From Paenibacillus sp. R14(2021) (GTDB lineage: Bacteria; Bacillota; Bacilli; Paenibacillales; Paenibacillaceae), in contig NZ_CP080269.1 in the NCBI RefSeq assembly GCF_019431355.1, forward strand, positions 434,001 through 498,000: DNA of 64,000 nt, given 5' to 3'. How positions within the stretch are numbered: position 1 is the first letter of the stretch; each line of letters begins with the position of its first letter. Below the pieces are notes generated by a model, which was not told where the DNA came from, ran no database searches, and saw only the letters and a program-made list of their open reading frames with translations. Below are positions 60,770 through 64,000 of the stretch, one piece after another. The position numbers and the translations under genes are program-made.

Positions 60770-61789
60770 ATGCCGTTCACATTCTCACATCCGCTCTTTG
60801 CGGTGCCGCTGCGACGAATTGCGCCTAAATGGCTCAGTGTGACGGGTCTTGCGCTGGGCAGCATGATTCCGGATATGGAGTATTTCATGGCGATGGAATC
60901 GTACCAAACCATCGGTCATTCATTTCTTGGCTTTCTGGTGCAGGGCTTGCCGCTCAGCATTGCAACGGCGTTTGCCTTCCATCTCATTGTAAAGCCGGTC
61001 CTGCCTAAGTTGTTCCCTGCCGCGGGCGGTATCGATCAGTTCGTGAAGAGCTTAACAGGTGATTGGCAGCTTCGCTCAGGGCGTACATGGCTTGTTTTCC
61101 TGATTTCCTTGCTCCTCGGCTATTGGACACATATCTTTATGGATGCCTGGACGCATGGGACCGGTATCTATGTAGAGTGGATTCCCGCGCTGCACCGGAA
61201 GTATGTAGGCGAACCGCTCTATCAGCTGCTGCAGTACGGATTCTCGCTGATCGGGGTGATCGTTCCTGCACTTCTGCTGCTCAATCGCTATATCCGATGG
61301 CGTATTGCCGCAAAACCAAGGAGCCTTCCGGCGGTCGAGACCGCGGGCATGAAGCTGCTGCTATGGGTATATGCCGCAGGCTTCGGTTTTATTTTATTCG
61401 CGGTAAAATTGCTGTTTTCGATGAATCGGAGCAATATCGTGAGCGTGGCGATCGTGGCGCCGCTCTCTGCTGCGCTGTTCGGCATCCTGGCGGCTTCCAT
61501 GCTGTATACGGCTGCAAGGAACGGCAGTCTCGCTAAAGGGATAGGCGCCGTAGTCTTGCTCCTGCTCACGATGTCCTCGCTGAAAATCCTTGCGATCCTG
61601 TGGCCGGGATTATTGCCTAATGGTCACTACTGGATGTCTCGGCCCAAAGGCGAATTTATACCGCTTTGGTGCGCTTTTATCTGGTGTTGGTCAATCATGC
61701 TGCTGATCTGCTGCCGAATGATTGCGGGCAAACGGAGAACCGTTCACACCGGGCAGGCTCGGTTAACGCGGCCGAACCGAATGGTGTAA
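60770..61789 (+). CDS. DUF4184 family membrane protein
   Basis: The protein begins MPFTFSHPLFAVPLRR, typical of DUF4184, and contains GLALGSMIPDMEYF and, later, THIFMDAWTHG. These His and Asp residues recall membrane hydrolases of the YdjM type, but no activity is established. Several hydrophobic segments span about 65-340 of 339 residues. I chose the ATG at 60770 over an in-frame ATG at 60749 because of the N-terminal match. It follows lepB by 4 nt and is probably co-transcribed. Confidence 0.75.
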   Translation: MPFTFSHPLFAVPLRRIAPKWLSVTGLALGSMIPDMEYFMAMESYQTIGHSFLGFLVQGLPLSIATAFAFHLIVKPVLPKLFPAAGGIDQFVKSLTGDWQLRSGRTWLVFLISLLLGYWTHIFMDAWTHGTGIYVEWIPALHRKYVGEPLYQLLQYGFSLIGVIVPALLLLNRYIRWRIAAKPRSLPAVETAGMKLLLWVYAAGFGFILFAVKLLFSMNRSNIVSVAIVAPLSAALFGILAASMLYTAARNGSLAKGIGAVVLLLLTMSSLKILAILWPGLLPNGHYWMSRPKGEFIPLWCAFIWCWSIMLLICCRMIAGKRRTVHTGQARLTRPNRMV

Positions 61790-61868
61790 GGCGACGCTTC
61801 ACTTGCATAAAGCCGCTGTTCATGGGGGATTCTACCATCGCCAAGTAGCAGGGGGTGCGTGAAGAACG

Positions 61869-62183
61869 ATGAAACGATTCGGAATCATGGTTGTGCTAAT
61901 AGTTGTCTTCGCAGGCCGGATGACCGCGGTTTCAGCCGAGCCGTCCTATGCCAAATGGGGACAGCTCGCCATGAAAGAAACGGCAAAGCGCTATCAGGCG
62001 GACATTGTGGACTACAAGCATTTGGGGCGGCAGACGGAACAGGCCGGTCTATTATCCGAGAATTTCAGGCTGCTGCTAAGCGACGGCGGACGCAAGTTCG
62101 AAGTGACGGTGCGGATTTATTTTAAACCGGATAGCGAACAAGTGATGCGCATTCAGTTTACGGAGAGCGGCAGGGGGCAATAA
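61869..62183 (+). CDS. small secreted DUF3889-like protein
   Basis: The 104 residues begin with a signal peptide (hydrophobic about 5-20, likely cleaved after VSA). The mature part has [18 protein letters not shown] and the VxYKHLGR segment expected of DUF3889. Its function is unknown. The ATG lies 8-10 nt after a GGGGG run. It follows the DUF4184 gene by about 80 nt with no clear terminator between. Confidence 0.7.
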   Translation: MKRFGIMVVLIVVFAGRMTAVSAEPSYAKWGQLAMKETAKRYQADIVDYKHLGRQTEQAGLLSENFRLLLSDGGRKFEVTVRIYFKPDSEQVMRIQFTESGRGQ

Positions 62184-62271
62184 GCTGCCGACTGTCGCAA
62201 GCGTCGAGTTTTTGAATCCTTTCGTTGCATACGCGCGTATGACCGACTATACCGTTTGGGAGGGATTATCG

Positions 62272-62583
62272 ATGATTTTTTCTACGACACCTACAATTGA
62301 AGGCCAACCGATTCAACAGTACCTTGGCGTTGTGACTGGCGAGGCTATTATGGGCGCCAATATCGTCCGCGATATATTCGCCTCCATTACCGACATCGTC
62401 GGCGGCCGTTCCGGCGCCTATGAGACGAAGCTGAAGGAAGCCCGCGACGTGGCATTTAACGAAATGTCCAGTCAGGCGTCCCGCCTCGGCGCAAGTGCGA
62501 TCGTGGGCATCGACATCGACTATGAAGTCGTTCGCGAAGGTATGCTGATGGTCGCTGTCAGTGGAACGGCCGTACGCATTTAA
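62272..62583 (+). CDS. YbjQ/UPF0145 family protein
   Basis: The protein is 103 residues from the ATG at 62272 behind GGGAGGG; an ATG at 62212 lacks a ribosome-binding site. It starts with a beta strand, then [17 protein letters not shown], then a helix with AxxxMxxxA and [14 protein letters not shown]. These are the marks of YbjQ, often labelled as heavy-metal-binding. It assembles into rings in known structures. Its role is unclear. Confidence 0.88.
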   Translation: MIFSTTPTIEGQPIQQYLGVVTGEAIMGANIVRDIFASITDIVGGRSGAYETKLKEARDVAFNEMSSQASRLGASAIVGIDIDYEVVREGMLMVAVSGTAVRI

Positions 62584-62611
62584 TGACATGAACTGCATAT
62601 CGGATCGAACG

Positions 62612-62640
62612 GCATCTGCAGCATATGCGGATGCTGTTTG
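62612..62640 (+). terminator. weak terminator-like hairpin after the YbjQ gene
   Basis: GCATCTGC (62612-62619) pairs with GCGGATGC (62627-62634) with one T-G pair. The tract after it (TGTTTGCTT) is poor. Confidence 0.38.
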
Positions 62641-62684
62641 CTTATAGAGGAAGCGCTGGACATGGATAGCGGAGGAAGAGTAAA

Positions 62685-62717
62685 ATGCAAATGAGATTCT
62701 TGAATCCAGTCGTTTGA
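62685..62717 (+). CDS. possible 10-codon upstream peptide before the rhodanese gene
   Basis: ATG at 62685 follows GGAGGA at 8-nt spacing and reads MQMRFLNPVV before TGA at 62715-62717. The stop touches the ribosome-binding site AAGGAG of the rhodanese gene. It may be translated; no function is known. It could equally be chance. Confidence 0.3.
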   Translation: MQMRFLNPVV

Positions 62718-62733
62718 AGGAGCGGTAACCGAA

Positions 62734-63042
62734 ATGGGAGAAATAACGGCAAGTGAACTTGAAACCCGGCTGCGCGAAGGCGAGAAGCTGAGCGTTATCG
62801 ACGTGCGGGAGCCCGATGAGTGGGAGTCCGGCCATATTAAAGAAGCGGTCAGCATTCCGTTGTCCGTATTTGTTGAACGTTTGGGCGAGCTGGGCAATTT
62901 CGAAGAGCCTCTGTATATGGTGTGCAGAAGCGGCAACCGGAGCGGGAAGGCTTGCGATTATTTGGCCGCGCAGGGCTATGAAGTGGTCAACGTGCTAGGC
63001 GGCATGCTAAGCTGGCCCGGTGACGTGGTTACCGGCGAATAA
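62734..63042 (+). CDS. rhodanese-like sulfurtransferase
   Basis: The single-domain rhodanese has 102 residues. DVREPDEWESGHI lies near residue 25, and the active-site loop CRSGNRSGKA gives the catalytic Cys near residue 68. LGGMLSW is near the C-terminus. Such enzymes pass persulfide sulfur. The ATG lies 11 nt after AAGGAG, longer than ideal. It stands before the copper ATPase gene, but a strong terminator separates them. Confidence 0.92.
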   Translation: MGEITASELETRLREGEKLSVIDVREPDEWESGHIKEAVSIPLSVFVERLGELGNFEEPLYMVCRSGNRSGKACDYLAAQGYEVVNVLGGMLSWPGDVVTGE

Positions 63043-63057
63043 TCGATATAGAGCATC

Positions 63058-63094
63058 AGCACTTTCGCATGCAATGGCGGAAGTGCTTTTTTTT
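63058..63094 (+). terminator. intrinsic terminator of the rhodanese gene
   Basis: AGCACTTTCGC (63058-63068) pairs with GCGGAAGTGCT (63077-63087) with one G-U pair, followed by eight T. Confidence 0.9.
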
Positions 63095-63158
63095 GTATCA
63101 TGAGACAGGGGTGGCTGCCATATAGTGGAGAGTAGGACAGCTTGAGCAAGGGTAGACG

Positions 63159-63187
63159 TATGCGGGCCGTAGTCATCTGGCCGCATA
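63159..63187 (+). promoter_or_regulatory. stem-loop next to the copA ribosome-binding site
   Basis: TATGCGGGCC (63159-63168) pairs with GGCCGCATA (63179-63187), leaving one bulged G. It ends 3 nt before AAGGAGG. No T tract follows, so it is not a terminator. It could modulate translation. Confidence 0.45.
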
Positions 63188-63203
63188 ACGAAGGAGGCCG
63201 GCT

Positions 63204-64000
63204 ATGCAGCACGATAGCGCGGAGGATGTGCTGGATTTACGAATTCACGGCATGAGCTGCACGGCATGTGCAACACGCATAGAACGTGCGGTCGGCAAGC
63301 TGGCCGGCGTATCCGGTGTATCGGTTCATTATGCGGCGAAGTCGGCGTACATTACGTTCGAACCGGGTACCGTGACGCCGTCCGGCATTATCGAACGAAT
63401 CGGACAAATCGGTTTTCAAGCCTTTCCATATGGTCGGGACGAGAACGAAGGCTCGGAAGTCGATGCTCTAAAGCTGAGGGTTTTCGCGGGCAGCCTGTTC
63501 ACGCTCCCCCTGCTGTGGACGATGGCGCATCACTATGTCTGGCTAAGCGGCATACCGGTGCCCGGCTTCATTCAAGAGCCTATGCTGCAGCTGTTTTTGG
63601 CGTCGGCGGTGCAGTTCTTTATCGGCATGCCTTTCTATTTCGGCGCCTATTATGCGCTTCGTGAACGAACGGCGAATATGGATGTGCTCGTGGCGATCGG
63701 CACAACGGCCGCATTCCTCTACAGCTACATTGCCATGCTTACGGGGGGAGCACTCTATTTCGAAACGCCGGCAGTCGTCATTACGGCGGTCTTGGTCGGC
63801 AAGCTGCTGGAAGCGACCGCATCCGAACGGGTCATGAAGGAGAGCGACAGCTATTCGTCGCTGCAGGCGAAAGAAGCTTCCGTCGTGCGCAGCGGCCGCC
63901 AGGAGCGAATTCCGCTGGACCGGCTCCGTGTCGGTGATCTGCTGATTGTGGAAGTGAACGAGCGTCTGCCGGCAGACGGCATGATCGTGGAAGGAGAGTC
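63204..64000 (+). CDS. copA: copper-type P1B ATPase, N-terminal part
   Basis: The gene runs off the window; 265 codons are read from the ATG at 63204, which follows AAGGAGG. An N-terminal heavy-metal-associated domain has GMSCTACA (CxxC, about residues 17-24). Hydrophobic segments follow from about residue 95, then ANMDVLVAIGTTAAFLYSY and the start of the actuator domain, with RVGDLLIVEVNERLPADGMI. These fit CopA-like Cu(+) exporters. The CPC, DKTG and ATP-binding motifs lie beyond the window, so metal specificity is not proven. Confidence 0.88.
   Translation, partial: MQHDSAEDVLDLRIHGMSCTACATRIERAVGKLAGVSGVSVHYAAKSAYITFEPGTVTPSGIIERIGQIGFQAFPYGRDENEGSEVDALKLRVFAGSLFTLPLLWTMAHHYVWLSGIPVPGFIQEPMLQLFLASAVQFFIGMPFYFGAYYALRERTANMDVLVAIGTTAAFLYSYIAMLTGGALYFETPAVVITAVLVGKLLEATASERVMKESDSYSSLQAKEASVVRSGRQERIPLDRLRVGDLLIVEVNERLPADGMIVEGE

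Noticed and set aside
62225-62253. TTGCAT-17-TATACC before the YbjQ gene
   Set aside because: The predicted start would fall on the ribosome-binding site, leaving almost no leader, so it is unlikely to drive this gene.
1-64000. CRISPR arrays, prophage, insertion sequences, tRNA or rRNA genes
   Set aside because: I looked for regularly spaced repeats, transposase or integrase motifs and structural RNA sequences and saw none. Short tRNA-like folds could be missed without a covariance search.

Overview
The window looks like the chromosome of an endospore-forming Firmicute of the Paenibacillaceae (Paenibacillus or a close relative). This rests on the gene order, on protein similarity recalled from known families, on many TTG and GTG starts behind strong GGAGG ribosome-binding sites, and on sporulation genes (dpaAB, spoIIIE, spoVS, a SleB-type hydrolase, a ylxY-type deacetylase). 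No rRNA, tRNA, insertion sequence, prophage or CRISPR array was seen. All genes but one lie on the plus strand.

Positions 1-10644 hold the end of pyrH and then frr, uppS, cdsA, dxr, rseP, proS and polC: ribosome recycling, isoprenoid and phospholipid precursors, intramembrane proteolysis, and replication. Positions 10765-19430 are the rimP-nusA-rnpM-ylxQ-infB-rbfA-nrnA-truB-ribF operon, behind a consensus promoter and a leader hairpin that resembles a NusA-sensitive attenuator. Then come rpsO, pnp, a sporulation deacetylase, an M16 peptidase and dut.

Positions 25211-30321 hold dipicolinate and lysine/diaminopimelate synthesis (dpaA, dpaB, asd, dapG, dapA). A sigma-K-like promoter precedes dpaA and a triplicated 26-28 bp repeat precedes dapA. 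Positions 30409-48918 hold rnjB, tepA, ylzJ, spoIIIE, a SleB-like hydrolase, the ymfF/H/I/J/K/rodZ cluster, yajQ, rimO, pgsA, cinA, recA and recX. recA has a LexA-like box and sits behind a separate promoter-terminator pair. Positions 49098-58785 hold rny, ymdB, spoVS (sigma-H-type promoter), a dipeptidase, korAB, a PduL-type phosphotransacylase, miaB and ricA.

The last 5 kb departs from the cotE-mutS order seen after ricA in Bacillus. It carries a minus-strand MFS transporter, then lepB, a DUF4184 membrane protein, a DUF3889 protein, a YbjQ protein, a rhodanese and the start of a copper-type P-type ATPase.

RNA metabolism is a strong theme: RNase J (rnjB), RNase Y (rny), PNPase, NrnA, RnpM, NusA, MiaB, RimO, TruB and the RicA partner of RNase Y all lie within 64 kb. 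Compared with Bacillus subtilis, the main differences are an archaeal/eukaryotic-type ProRS at the proS locus, nrnA where ylxP is expected, dut where ymxH is expected, yajQ and rimO placed before pgsA, and korAB-pduL in place of tdh-kbl. I found no clearly new multi-gene system. The most unusual signals are the dapA-proximal repeats, the promoter-terminator pair before recA, the Gly/Gln-rich IF2 extension and the His-rich RicA N-terminus.
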